Below, piece after piece: positions 24,614 to 33,699 of a stretch of 33,699 nucleotides of DNA. The stretch lies in NCBI GenBank assembly GCA_030037595.1, contig JASHQJ010000489.1, forward strand, positions 1-33,699, written 5' to 3'. Both the position numbers and the translations under genes were made by a program. Within the stretch, counting starts at the first letter, position 1. The number at the start of each line of letters is the position of its first letter. The DNA is from Candidatus Binataceae bacterium (GTDB lineage Bacteria; Desulfobacterota; Binatia; Binatales; Binataceae). Under the pieces are notes generated by a model. That model searched no databases. It was given only the letters and a program-made list of their open reading frames with translations, and was not told where the DNA came from.

Positions 24614-26500
24614 GTGTCGACGCAACCGATGCCGAAGCAGAGCGCGGCGTATAATCTAAAGCTGGTTATGACTGGTTCGAAGGCCTCCGATCGGCCATCA
24701 GGTTTAGTGCGGCGGCGGGCGCGTCGCTGGCTATACCTTTCCACACCGGTGATTCTTGTGTTGTGTATCCTCGCGCTTCGTTTGGAAACGCATGCCGCGG
24801 AATCTCCTGCTGCCTCCGCCCCTGTATCGACGCCGGCCTCGGCCGCCTCGACGACCCCGGCCGAGGCTCAACTTCTCGCCCTCATCGAATCGGGGAAGCT
24901 CGCCGACCTTCGATGGCCCGACTTCTCCGACTATCGCGATCGCGTGCGCGACTTTTACGCTGCGGGCGGAAACCATCTCGCCTGGACGTCGAATGGTTCT
25001 CCAATTCTGCAGGCGAATGCGTTAATCGCGCAGTTCAAGCAGGCTACCGGCGAAGGATTGAATCCAGAGGACTATGATGCGTCGCGATGGGACACGCGAG
25101 TTGCTGCCCTGCAGCCCATGCCCTCGCCGCCATCGAGCGACACCCTAGCGCGCTTCGACCTAGCGCTGACGGTCTCCGCGATGCGCTTTCTGTCGGACCT
25201 GCACAGCGGCCGCCCGACGAGCGAGCGTGCCAAGATCGCATTCAAACCGATGCCCGGCAAGTTCGACGTGGCCGCGGTGTTGCGCAACCGGGTTTTGCCG
25301 GCCGCAAACATGCAGAGCGTGATCGATTCGGTACAACCGCAGTACGCCGGCTATGCGCGCGCAAAGGATGCTCTCGCGATGTATCTCAAAATTGCGGCCG
25401 AGGGTGACACGAAGCCGCTGCCGATTCCGCCCGCGTCGATTCATCCGGGTTCCAAGTATCCCGCCGCGATGGATCTGGCGGCACGGCTCAGCCAGCTTGG
25501 CGACCTGCCGCCCAACACTGACCTGTCAGCGATCAAGGGCGTGTATGGCGGCCCGCTCGTCGAGGGCGTGAAACACTTCCAGAAGCGTCACGGCCTCGAG
25601 CAGGACGGCGTGCTCGGCAAAGGTACCGTGACCGAGCTGAATCGCCCGCTGAGCTACCGCGTGCGGCAATTGCAGTACGCGCTCGAGCGCTACCGGTGGA
25701 TTCCCTCAAGCTTCCCGCAGCCCCCGATCGTGGTCAATCTGCCGGAGTTCAGGTTGCGCACGATGCGCCGGCAGCCGGCTCCGTTCATCAGCATGAAAGT
25801 CGTTGTCGGCAAGGCCTTCGGGCGGCAGACGCCGGTCTTCGCCGACTACATGCGGTACGTCATTTTTCATCCGTATTGGAACGTGCCGTTTTCGATTCAA
25901 CGTGCCGAGATGATTCCCAAGATAGCTCGTAATCCCGACTACCTGGCGGAAAACGACTTCGAGGTCGTCGATTCCAGCGGCAACTTCGTTACCGACGGCG
26001 CCATCACGGACGGCGTCCTGCGCGGGCTGCGCTCGGGCGCATACGCGATCAGGCAGAAGCCCGGCAAGAAGAACGCGCTCGGCCCGGTCAAGTTCATATT
26101 TCCCAACGACTACAACGTCTATCTGCACGGTACGCCCGCGATGAGCCTGTTCGCCAAGGCGCGCCGCGATTTCAGCCACGGATGCATCCGCGTCGAGAAC
26201 CCCGCCGAGCTTGCGACCTGGGTGCTGCGTAACAATCCCGGTTGGGATGCCGCGCGCGTCAACGCCACGATTGCGGGCACCGATACCTTGCAGGTCAATC
26301 TTCCGCAGCCAATTCCGGTGCTGATCATCTATAACACGGCCGTAGTCGAACCCGACGGCGAAGTGCATTTCTTCAATGACATCTACGGCTATGACAAGAC
26401 GCTGCGCGATTCTCTCGCGGCAGGCTACGGACCGAATCCCGCGCAACCTGCTGCGACAGCCGCCGCGGCCAGGCAGTCAATGCCAATGGTCAGTCGCTGA
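24614..26500 (+). CDS. Murein L,D-transpeptidase (YcbB/LdtD-like, PG_binding_1 + YkuD)
   Basis: N-terminal TM, GGPLVEGVKHFQKRHGLEQDGVLGKGTVTELN (PG-binding), VYLHGTPAMSLFAKARRDFSHGCIRVENP (YkuD catalytic HxxxxxxxxSHGCIR). Confidence 0.95.
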   Translation: MSTQPMPKQSAAYNLKLVMTGSKASDRPSGLVRRRARRWLYLSTPVILVLCILALRLETHAAESPAASAPVSTPASAASTTPAEAQLLALIESGKLADLRWPDFSDYRDRVRDFYAAGGNHLAWTSNGSPILQANALIAQFKQATGEGLNPEDYDASRWDTRVAALQPMPSPPSSDTLARFDLALTVSAMRFLSDLHSGRPTSERAKIAFKPMPGKFDVAAVLRNRVLPAANMQSVIDSVQPQYAGYARAKDALAMYLKIAAEGDTKPLPIPPASIHPGSKYPAAMDLAARLSQLGDLPPNTDLSAIKGVYGGPLVEGVKHFQKRHGLEQDGVLGKGTVTELNRPLSYRVRQLQYALERYRWIPSSFPQPPIVVNLPEFRLRTMRRQPAPFISMKVVVGKAFGRQTPVFADYMRYVIFHPYWNVPFSIQRAEMIPKIARNPDYLAENDFEVVDSSGNFVTDGAITDGVLRGLRSGAYAIRQKPGKKNALGPVKFIFPNDYNVYLHGTPAMSLFAKARRDFSHGCIRVENPAELATWVLRNNPGWDAARVNATIAGTDTLQVNLPQPIPVLIIYNTAVVEPDGEVHFFNDIYGYDKTLRDSLAAGYGPNPAQPAATAAAARQSMPMVSR

Positions 26501-26508
26501 TACGCTGA

Positions 26509-27366
26509 CTACTGACCATTTGAAATAAACTCGCGAATCACGTTGAAGAAGCGTTCGGGCGCGTCGGCAGCGATACCATGTCCCGCGTTGGCGAAGCGTT
26601 CGTAGCGCGCGAGCCCGGGCGGCATCGCGGCGACAATTTGGTCGGAATAGAAGGGTGGTGTGATCGGATCGTCCTCGCCGACCAGCACCAGCGTCGGACA
26701 TTTAATGCGCTTAAGCTCCGCGACAAAGTCGAAGGTATAGTCCTCGGTCTCGCGAAAATGACGCAACACGTCGGTCTTCCAGTCCTGCCTGATGTCGCGA
26801 TTGGGATCGTACGGCACGCGTGTGTAGAGCGGACGGCATAGCCGCGCGTAATCGCGCAGCGCGTCAGCATCGATGGAGTTGCCGGTCAGATATTTTCGAG
26901 CCGCCGCTCCCGCCGCGGGACCGCCGAGGCGCTCGAAGACTTCGATCTCGCGGTCCGGCTCGGGTGGACCCGCGCGCGTCGAGCATAGAATCAGTTTCGC
27001 GGGATGGTCCGGATAGCGGGTCGCGTACGCGAGCGCAACGAAGCCGCCGAACGAAAGCCCGAGCACGATCGGCCGTTCGATGCCGACCGTATCGCAGAAG
27101 AGCTTCACATCGTCGGCCCACTGCGCGAGGTTCCACCGCTCGGGCGTGCTTCGGTGGCTGCGGCCTTGGCCGCGGTGGTCGAGGTAGATCACCTGCGCGA
27201 CGTCGGTGAGCGCCGAGTAGGCGGGCTTGAATGACGAGTGATCGCCGCCGGGTCCGCCGTGAAGCAGCAGAAGCGTCGGCACCTCGCGCATCGCGGGACC
27301 CTGTGGCCGAAGCTTCGGACCCTCGACGTCGAAGAAGAGCTGAACGTCGCCCACCTTTGCGCGCAC
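26509..27366 (-). CDS. Alpha/beta hydrolase (proline iminopeptidase-like)
   Basis: LLLHGGPGGDHSSF (oxyanion), VIYLDHRGQGRSHRS, VLGLSFGGFVAL (nucleophile elbow), NAGHGIAADAPERF. Confidence 0.92.
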   Translation of the reverse strand: MRAKVGDVQLFFDVEGPKLRPQGPAMREVPTLLLLHGGPGGDHSSFKPAYSALTDVAQVIYLDHRGQGRSHRSTPERWNLAQWADDVKLFCDTVGIERPIVLGLSFGGFVALAYATRYPDHPAKLILCSTRAGPPEPDREIEVFERLGGPAAGAAARKYLTGNSIDADALRDYARLCRPLYTRVPYDPNRDIRQDWKTDVLRHFRETEDYTFDFVAELKRIKCPTLVLVGEDDPITPPFYSDQIVAAMPPGLARYERFANAGHGIAADAPERFFNVIREFISNGQ

Positions 27367-27507
27367 GCCGTCAACTTACGTGAAAATTTGACCTTCGGAC
27401 AACTGCAGCACCTTTGCGGCCGAGTTCGTTTCGTCAAGATAGATCGGAATGCTATATCGGATGGCGAAAATGCAGCGGCGGTTTAGCGCGGACGCGAAGC
27501 GGCACCT

Positions 27508-30500
27508 ATGAGCGATGTCCCCATGCTGGGCGCAGAGCGTGCTCGATCGGTCATCGATCGTGCGGCGGCGATCGGAACTTCGCGCCGAACCCGCAAAATC
27601 GCCATCATCGTAATCGCGATTATCCTGGTCCTCGGGATTTCGACCTTCTTCGCCGTCCCCGCGGTGCTGCGGAACGTCCTGACCGGCCGCGTCGCTACGA
27701 CGATCCATCGCCCGGTCACAGTCGGCGATATCTATTTCAATCTCTACACGCTTCGTCTCAGGATCGATCGCCTCCACGTCGGCAATCGCACGGGCAGCGA
27801 TCCATTCGTCGATCTCGGGAGCCTCAACGTTCGAGTCTCGTGGTCCTCGCTGTTACACCTGGCGCCGATCGTGAAAGAGCTGACGGTAGAGAGTCCGTCG
27901 ATTCACCTCGTGCGCGAGTCCGACGGAACGTTCAATTTCTCGGACCTGATGCAGAGTTCGGCGCCTCCGCCACCGCCCGCAGCGAAGCCAGGCGAGCCCC
28001 TCAGGTTCGCGGTCTCGAACATCCTGGTCGATCAAGGTGACGTCGAGCTCGACGACAAAGTCACGGAACAGAAGCATTCGATCGAGCGCATCCGGCTCGG
28101 CATTCCATTTATCGCCAATTTTAAAGCCGACCTCGACGTCGTCGTCCAGCCGCTTCTCCAGATGCTGGTCGATGGCCGCCCGGTCCTGATTCTGGGCGAG
28201 ACCAAACCGTTCGGCTCGACGCTCGATTCGGTTATCGATCTTCGGCTGCACGCGTTCGAGCTGCCGGCCTACATGGCGTATGCGCCGAAGACGATCAAGG
28301 CGAAGATGGCGTCGGGAGCACTCTCGATGGACGTGCTGGTGCACTTCGTCCGCGCCGATAAGGGACCCGTCATCCGCGTGAACGGCGCTGTCGCGCTCGA
28401 TCAACTCGATGTTCGGGATGCCACTGACGCGCCGGTGCTCGGCCTCGATCACTTCGAGGTTCGGATGAACGACGTCGAGCCGCTTGCGCGCGTCGCTTAC
28501 CTGGATTCGATACGAATCGACAACCTCAAGGCCAATCTCGTTCGCAATCACGACGGCACGACGAATCTCGCCGGACTGATGGCAAGCCCACCGCCCTCGG
28601 CACCGACTCCGGCTGTGGTTCCGACTCCTGCCGCCGCGGCCCCGCCAATGGCGGCTTCGACGATCGCAGCGCCGCCAATCGCGGTGGCCGCGCCGCCGAT
28701 TACGCCGGCCTCGTCTCCGCAGGCGACACCGGCAGCCAAGGCGCAGCAGTTCGACGCGGCTATCAATTCCTTCGAGATGGTCGGCAGCTCTGTGACCGTA
28801 ACCGATTTGAGCGCGGCCAAGCCTTCGGTGCTCGAGCTCGACGCGATTCACACCTCGATCAACAACCTGCGCACCCAAGGCCAGATTCCCGCCACGTTCG
28901 AAGTCGCGGCGACGCTTCGCACTGGCGGCACGCTCGATGTAAAGGGAGCGGTGGATGTTCCGAAGCAGAGCGTGACCACAAACATCTCAGCCGAGAAAAT
29001 CGACCTGCACGGCCTGCAAAACTTCGCGCAGTCGGTGCTGGCGGGTTCGCTCGATTCAGGAAAGTTGACGGCGCATGTGACAGTCCAGGCCGGACCGAGC
29101 GGCGGACAGGTCAACGTTCATGCGGCTCCCGCTGACGTGGCGCTCGACAACTTCGCGGTGAGCGGGCCGCGCGACAAAGAGCCTCCGCTCGCGTGGTCGC
29201 ATTTCGGCATCACGCTCGACCAGTTCGATTTGGGACAGCATCTGATCGCCGTTAAGCAGGTCAGCGGCGACGGAATCAAAGTTTTCGTGCAGCGCGAGCG
29301 CAACGGTCGGCTGAGCCTCCTGTCGCTTATGCGCCAATCCGAAGCGCCGCCGCGCCCGGCTCGCGCGCACGAACGAAGAAGGCGCGCGCCGCGCCGGCGT
29401 CGTCACGAAGCTGCACCTACCGTCGCGCAGCCGAGCGCTCCGCAGTGGCAATACACGGTTGAGTCGGTCGCGATCGAAAAGACCGATGCGCGTGTTGAGG
29501 ATCGCTCGCAGGGAACGCTGGTCCGGCTCGCGGTTTCACCGCTCAATATCAACTTGAAGAATATCTCGAGCGATTTCGCGAAACCGATCAACATCGCGGT
29601 CGATGGCACTCTGAATCGCCGCGGCACCTTCAAGATTGACGGCGATGCTGCGATCGATCCCCTGAAGGCAAATCTGAACATCGAAACGAACCGCCTCGAC
29701 ATTTCAGCCGCGGGCGCTTATGCGAGCAGCAAGCTCAACGCCGTCATACGCCGCGTAGCGCTCACGACGAAGAGCAAGGTCGCGGTGACCAAAGACGGCC
29801 AGGACATGAAGATCAGGTACGGCGGCGACGTGACGGTCGGCGATCTTTACGTGCTCGACAAGCTGACCGGTGACGAATTCCTGAAATGGGAGGCGCTGAG
29901 CCTCCGCCGCATCGAGGCCGATCTCGGCAGTGGACCGCCCAAGGTCCACGTCGGCGGAATCGCGCTCGACAATTTCTACGCGCGCATCATCCTGAACAGC
30001 AACGGCAAGCTGAACCTGAGCGACATCATGGCGAATCCGCAGCAGGCGCCGAAGTCGCTGACACGAGCCGAGGGCCAGCCCGGCACGACTCCCGTCGCGC
30101 CGGCGCCGACGCCGCAGGCTTCGCCGTCACCGGCGGCGGCCGCTCCGACTCCTGAAGCGCATCCGATCGAGGCGGATATCCTGGTCAGCGGTATCACGTT
30201 CGAAAAAGGCAAAGTCGATTACACCGACGATTTCATCAAGCCGAACTATTCCGCTGATCTGAGCGATATCGGAGGAAAGGTCGGCGCGTTCGGCACCAAG
30301 ACAACCGAACCCGCCGACGTCGAACTGCAGGGGCAGGTCAACGGCAGCTCGCCCCTCAATATCAGCGGATCGATCAACCCGCTCGCGCCGCTGGCCTCGG
30401 TTGATATCAAGGCCAAGGCCGACGCGATCGAACTGACCGGCCTCACACCGTACACGACGAAGTACACCGGCTATCCAATCGAGAAAGGCACGCTGACCGT

Positions 30501-31350
30501 TGACGTTCACTACATACTCAACCAGGGCCAGCTCAAGGCCGAGAATCACATCCTGCTCGATCAGTTGACGTTCGGCGATCGCGTGCAGAATTCTACTGCG
30601 CGCAACCTGCCGATTCGGCTCGCGGTCGCGATCCTGAAAGATTCCAAGGGCCAGATAAATCTCGACGTGCCGGTGTCGGGGTCGCTCTCCGATCCGCAAT
30701 TCTCAATCGGCGGCGTGATCTGGAGCGCGCTCGAAAACATCCTCGTGAAGGCGGTGACCTCGCCGTTCTCCTTGCTCGCGTCGGCTGTGGGAGCGGTCGG
30801 CGGCAAGAACGCAGATCTGTCGTACGTGGCCTTCGATGCGGGACGGTCGAAGCTCACTCCGGACGCGCAAAATCAGTTGACCGCGATCGCGAACGCTCTG
30901 CAGCAGCGCCAGTCGCTCAGCGTGAACATCTCGGGCCGCGTCGATCCAAAGTTGGATCGTCCCGGGCTTCAGGTGGCGATGGTCGATGACGCGATCGAGG
31001 CGCAGGCCGACAAGAGCCGCCATGGCCGGAGCGAGAACCAAGCTTTGACTCCGGCTGAGCGCGACAAATACCTGAAGCGCGCCTATTCGGCCGCTGACTT
31101 CCCCAAACCGCGCAACGCGATCGGACTCGAGAAATCATTGCCCCCCGACGAGATGCAGAAGCTGATGGTAACCAACACCAAGGTCACCGATGCCGACCTG
31201 CAGCATCTTGCCGACGCACGGGCCAACGCCGTGCGCGAATTTCTCAGCACCAAGGTGCCGCCGGCGCGCCTCTTTATCCTCGCGCCCAAGCTCAACGCTG
31301 ACGACGTCAAGCAGGGAACGACCACGCGCGCCGATCTCTCGCTCCAGTAG
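27508..31350 (+). CDS. Very large DUF748/AsmA-like protein, 1280 aa, with fourfold internal repeat and Pro/Ala-rich linkers
   Basis: N-terminal TM (IIVIAIILVLGISTFFAVPAVL), VGDIYFNLYTLRLRIDRLHV, C-terminal IRLAVAILKDSKGQINLDVPVSGSLSDPQFSIGGVIWSALENILVKAVTSPFSLLASAVG typical of DUF748. Confidence 0.9.
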   Translation: MSDVPMLGAERARSVIDRAAAIGTSRRTRKIAIIVIAIILVLGISTFFAVPAVLRNVLTGRVATTIHRPVTVGDIYFNLYTLRLRIDRLHVGNRTGSDPFVDLGSLNVRVSWSSLLHLAPIVKELTVESPSIHLVRESDGTFNFSDLMQSSAPPPPPAAKPGEPLRFAVSNILVDQGDVELDDKVTEQKHSIERIRLGIPFIANFKADLDVVVQPLLQMLVDGRPVLILGETKPFGSTLDSVIDLRLHAFELPAYMAYAPKTIKAKMASGALSMDVLVHFVRADKGPVIRVNGAVALDQLDVRDATDAPVLGLDHFEVRMNDVEPLARVAYLDSIRIDNLKANLVRNHDGTTNLAGLMASPPPSAPTPAVVPTPAAAAPPMAASTIAAPPIAVAAPPITPASSPQATPAAKAQQFDAAINSFEMVGSSVTVTDLSAAKPSVLELDAIHTSINNLRTQGQIPATFEVAATLRTGGTLDVKGAVDVPKQSVTTNISAEKIDLHGLQNFAQSVLAGSLDSGKLTAHVTVQAGPSGGQVNVHAAPADVALDNFAVSGPRDKEPPLAWSHFGITLDQFDLGQHLIAVKQVSGDGIKVFVQRERNGRLSLLSLMRQSEAPPRPARAHERRRRAPRRRRHEAAPTVAQPSAPQWQYTVESVAIEKTDARVEDRSQGTLVRLAVSPLNINLKNISSDFAKPINIAVDGTLNRRGTFKIDGDAAIDPLKANLNIETNRLDISAAGAYASSKLNAVIRRVALTTKSKVAVTKDGQDMKIRYGGDVTVGDLYVLDKLTGDEFLKWEALSLRRIEADLGSGPPKVHVGGIALDNFYARIILNSNGKLNLSDIMANPQQAPKSLTRAEGQPGTTPVAPAPTPQASPSPAAAAPTPEAHPIEADILVSGITFEKGKVDYTDDFIKPNYSADLSDIGGKVGAFGTKTTEPADVELQGQVNGSSPLNISGSINPLAPLASVDIKAKADAIELTGLTPYTTKYTGYPIEKGTLTVDVHYILNQGQLKAENHILLDQLTFGDRVQNSTARNLPIRLAVAILKDSKGQINLDVPVSGSLSDPQFSIGGVIWSALENILVKAVTSPFSLLASAVGAVGGKNADLSYVAFDAGRSKLTPDAQNQLTAIANALQQRQSLSVNISGRVDPKLDRPGLQVAMVDDAIEAQADKSRHGRSENQALTPAERDKYLKRAYSAADFPKPRNAIGLEKSLPPDEMQKLMVTNTKVTDADLQHLADARANAVREFLSTKVPPARLFILAPKLNADDVKQGTTTRADLSLQ

Positions 31351-31358
31351 CGCGCGGA

Positions 31359-32771
31359 TTACTTCGTCCGCTGAAAGTGATCGGCGATCACGCGCGACAC
31401 GCAGCCGGTTACGCGACGGCCCGTCGGGATATGAAGAAATTCATTGGGGCCGTGCGCGTTGGCGTGTGGTCCGAGCACGCCCGTGATCAGGAATTGCGCC
31501 TCGGGGAATCGCTCGCCAAGCATGCTCATGAATGGAATCGTCCCGCCTTCGCCCATGTATGCCGGTGGCTTGCCGAAGAACTCGCGCGAGGCGGTATCGA
31601 GGGAGCGCTCGAGCCACGGCGCGAGCGGAGGTGCGTCCCACCCGCGAGCGCCCCAGTTCGCTTCGAATGACACTTGAGCGCCGTGCGGCGGATCACTCTC
31701 GAGAATTGTCTTGAGCTTCACCAACGCAAGTTTGGGATCGCATGTCGGCGGCAGCCTGACCGAAAGCTTAACCGTAGTTGATGGCCGGAGCACATTTCCC
31801 GCATTTTCCGCGGGCGGCAATCCGTCGGCGCCGATTACTGCCAGGGCCGGGCGCCAGGTGCGATTCAGCACTAGCTCGGTCAGGTCATCGCTCATCGGGC
31901 GCATGCGCGAGACGAACGGAAACCTGCGGTAGATATCTTCGCCGAGCACGTTCGCGGTTTCGATCGCTTGTGCGCGGCGTTCTTCCGGAATCTCGGCGTG
32001 GAATTCTTTTGGCTTGATCGCGCCCGTCGCTTCGTCTTCGACGCGGCTTAGTAGCTGGCGCAAAATCCGAAAACTATCGGCCACGATTCCGCCGGCGTCA
32101 CCCGAATGCATCCCTTCACCGAGCACGTGGATCTTGAGCGTGCCGCCGACAAGACCGCGCAGCGAGGTTGTGCACCAGAGTTGCTCGTAATTGCCGCACC
32201 CGGAGTCGAGGGCGATCACGAGGCTCGGCCTCCCGATACGCGGCGCGAGATGATCGATGTACGCCGGCAGATCGAAGCTGCCGCTCTCCTCGCAGGCCTC
32301 GATCAGCACGACGCATCGCGCGTGCGGAATTGACCCGACCTGCAGCGCCGCAATTGACGTGAGGCACGCGAAAATCGCGTAGCCGTCGTCGGCCGAACCA
32401 CGGCCGTAGAGACGATCGCCCTCGCGCACTGGAGTCCACGGCGCGAGCCCGTCACGCCATCCAGCCATCTCGGGTTGTTTGTCCATATGGCCGTAGAGCA
32501 GGATGCAATCGTTCGAGGCGCCGGCAATATCGATGAAGACGAGCGGCGTGCGGCCCGCAAGCCGCACGATCTCGACCGTCATGCCCTTGATCGGTTGCTT
32601 CCGCGCCCACGCCTCGAAGCGCTTCACGACCTTGTCCATGTGGCCATGCGCGGCCCATTCGGGATCGAAGGCGACCGATTTGTTGGGGATACGGATATAC
32701 TCGGTTAATTCCGGGACGATGGTTTGCTCCCATTGCTCGTCGACGAAGGACTGTACACGCCTCATATCCAT
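31359..32771 (-). CDS. M20 family metallopeptidase (dipeptidase-like)
   Basis: CILLYGHMDKQPEM, GRGSADDGYAIFACLTSI, LIEACEESGS, HVLGEGMHSGDAGG, MGEGGTIPFMSML. Confidence 0.94.
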   Translation of the reverse strand: MDMRRVQSFVDEQWEQTIVPELTEYIRIPNKSVAFDPEWAAHGHMDKVVKRFEAWARKQPIKGMTVEIVRLAGRTPLVFIDIAGASNDCILLYGHMDKQPEMAGWRDGLAPWTPVREGDRLYGRGSADDGYAIFACLTSIAALQVGSIPHARCVVLIEACEESGSFDLPAYIDHLAPRIGRPSLVIALDSGCGNYEQLWCTTSLRGLVGGTLKIHVLGEGMHSGDAGGIVADSFRILRQLLSRVEDEATGAIKPKEFHAEIPEERRAQAIETANVLGEDIYRRFPFVSRMRPMSDDLTELVLNRTWRPALAVIGADGLPPAENAGNVLRPSTTVKLSVRLPPTCDPKLALVKLKTILESDPPHGAQVSFEANWGARGWDAPPLAPWLERSLDTASREFFGKPPAYMGEGGTIPFMSMLGERFPEAQFLITGVLGPHANAHGPNEFLHIPTGRRVTGCVSRVIADHFQRTK

Positions 32772-32871
32772 GCCTTCGAGCCTACGCGAGATTCGGCTCG
32801 GCAGGCAAAGCGCAAGTCACGAGAATGCGGTTGAGAGCGGGCTTGTCGCAAGGTAGATAACCAGCGCATCG

Positions 32872-33699
32872 ATGGCATTTCATGACAGACTGCTGCCGCC
32901 GAGCGCTACGCCCGACGCCGAACGCTTGCTCACATCGCGTGCGCTTCGCGGCTTCGCCGACGGTGCGGTAAGTGTGCTGTTGCCGAGCTATCTCACGGCG
33001 ATCGGGCTCGGCTCGACGCAAATCGGCGCGATCGTATTCGCCACGCTGCTCGGCTCGGCCGCGCTCACGCTCTGGGTGGGACTGCTGAGCCATCGGCTCG
33101 GCAAACGTCGATTGCTCCTCGCGGCCGCGGTGTTGATGTTTCTGACCGGCTTCGGATTCGCTTTTGTAACGAGCTTCATCGCACTCATCGTCGTGGCGTT
33201 CGTCGGTACGCTGAACCCTTCGGCCGGCGACGTCAGCCTGTTTTTGCCAGTCGAGCAATCGGCCCTGGCGGACACCGTTGCGACGCGCGATCTGACCGCG
33301 ATCTTTGCAATCTACAACGTTGCGGGTGCGTTGGCAGGCGCTCTGGGAGCGCTCGCCAGTGGACTGCCGGTCGCAATCGCACCGCGCTTCGGATGGACGC
33401 CGGCGGGAGCCCAGCGCATCGGATTCTTCGTATACTGCGCGATCGCACTCCTTGCGGCGATCGTCTATTTCACCTTGTCGCAGGCGGTCGAATCGGGACC
33501 ACCGCCTGCCCACTTTAAACCGCTCGCGACCTCGCGCAGCGTGGTCATCCGGCTGTCCGCGCTGTTCAGCCTCGACGCGTTCGGCGGCGGCTTCGTCGTG
33601 CAGTCGTTGCTGGCGCTATGGCTGTTCAAGCGCTTCAACATGTCGGTCGCAGCTGCGGGCACATTTTTCTTTGTCGCGGGCCTGCTGGGATCGTTCTCA
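32872..33699 (+). CDS. MFS transporter, N-terminal part (continues off the right edge)
   Basis: Manual translation from ATG 32872: MAFHDRLLPPSATPDAERLLTSRALRGFADGAVSVLLPSYLTAIGLGSTQIGAIVFATLLGSAALTLWVGLLSHRLGKRRLLLAAAVLMFLTGF...; multiple TM helices with an SHRLGKRR loop. Not in the ORF track because no stop lies in the window. Confidence 0.85.
   Translation, partial: MAFHDRLLPPSATPDAERLLTSRALRGFADGAVSVLLPSYLTAIGLGSTQIGAIVFATLLGSAALTLWVGLLSHRLGKRRLLLAAAVLMFLTGFGFAFVTSFIALIVVAFVGTLNPSAGDVSLFLPVEQSALADTVATRDLTAIFAIYNVAGALAGALGALASGLPVAIAPRFGWTPAGAQRIGFFVYCAIALLAAIVYFTLSQAVESGPPPAHFKPLATSRSVVIRLSALFSLDAFGGGFVVQSLLALWLFKRFNMSVAAAGTFFFVAGLLGSFS

Noticed and set aside
25706-26446. 246-aa minus-strand ORF opposite the L,D-transpeptidase
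   Set aside because: Antisense to YkuD catalytic motifs; no signal of a protein family.
28600-28740. Pro/Ala-coding low-complexity DNA as a tandem repeat or CRISPR-like array
   Set aside because: It is in-frame linker sequence of the DUF748 protein, with irregular units and no spacers.
27853-28878. 341-aa minus-strand ORF opposite DUF748
   Set aside because: Arg/Gly/His-rich translation with no domain logic; plus strand is convincingly coding.

Overview
33.7 kb of GC-rich bacterial chromosome (lineage not determined), densely coding and mostly housekeeping or metabolic. From left to right: the 5' end of trpS running off the left edge, nfo (endonuclease IV), a lipoprotein, nadK, recN, an amidohydrolase, a VOC-family protein, an enoyl-CoA hydratase, a DUF992 protein and a PhyH-type dioxygenase. 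Next is a translationally coupled four-gene cassette (HAD-IIIC/FkbH-like, acyl carrier protein, SGNH-like membrane-anchored protein, MBOAT acyltransferase), then an SDR, an apparently frameshifted DUF3052 gene and a secreted low-complexity protein. These are followed by a YqjD/YqjE-like small membrane protein cluster, an NtrC-type response regulator with its histidine kinase, and lipoproteins. The right part has two paralogous excisionase-type HTH genes beside an AT-rich intergenic region, a small Cys-pair protein, an L,D-transpeptidase, an alpha/beta hydrolase, a very large DUF748/AsmA-like protein with a fourfold internal repeat, an M20 peptidase and a partial MFS transporter. The best candidate for an undescribed system is the fkbH-acp-SGNH-MBOAT cassette (8796-13538). 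It has the same parts list as a dlt operon, but the amino-acid activating enzyme is replaced by a FkbH-like enzyme, suggesting transfer of a glyceryl-type (3-carbon) acyl group to an envelope polymer. No tRNA, rRNA, CRISPR array or transposase was recognised. All calls come from reading the translations; no database search was run.
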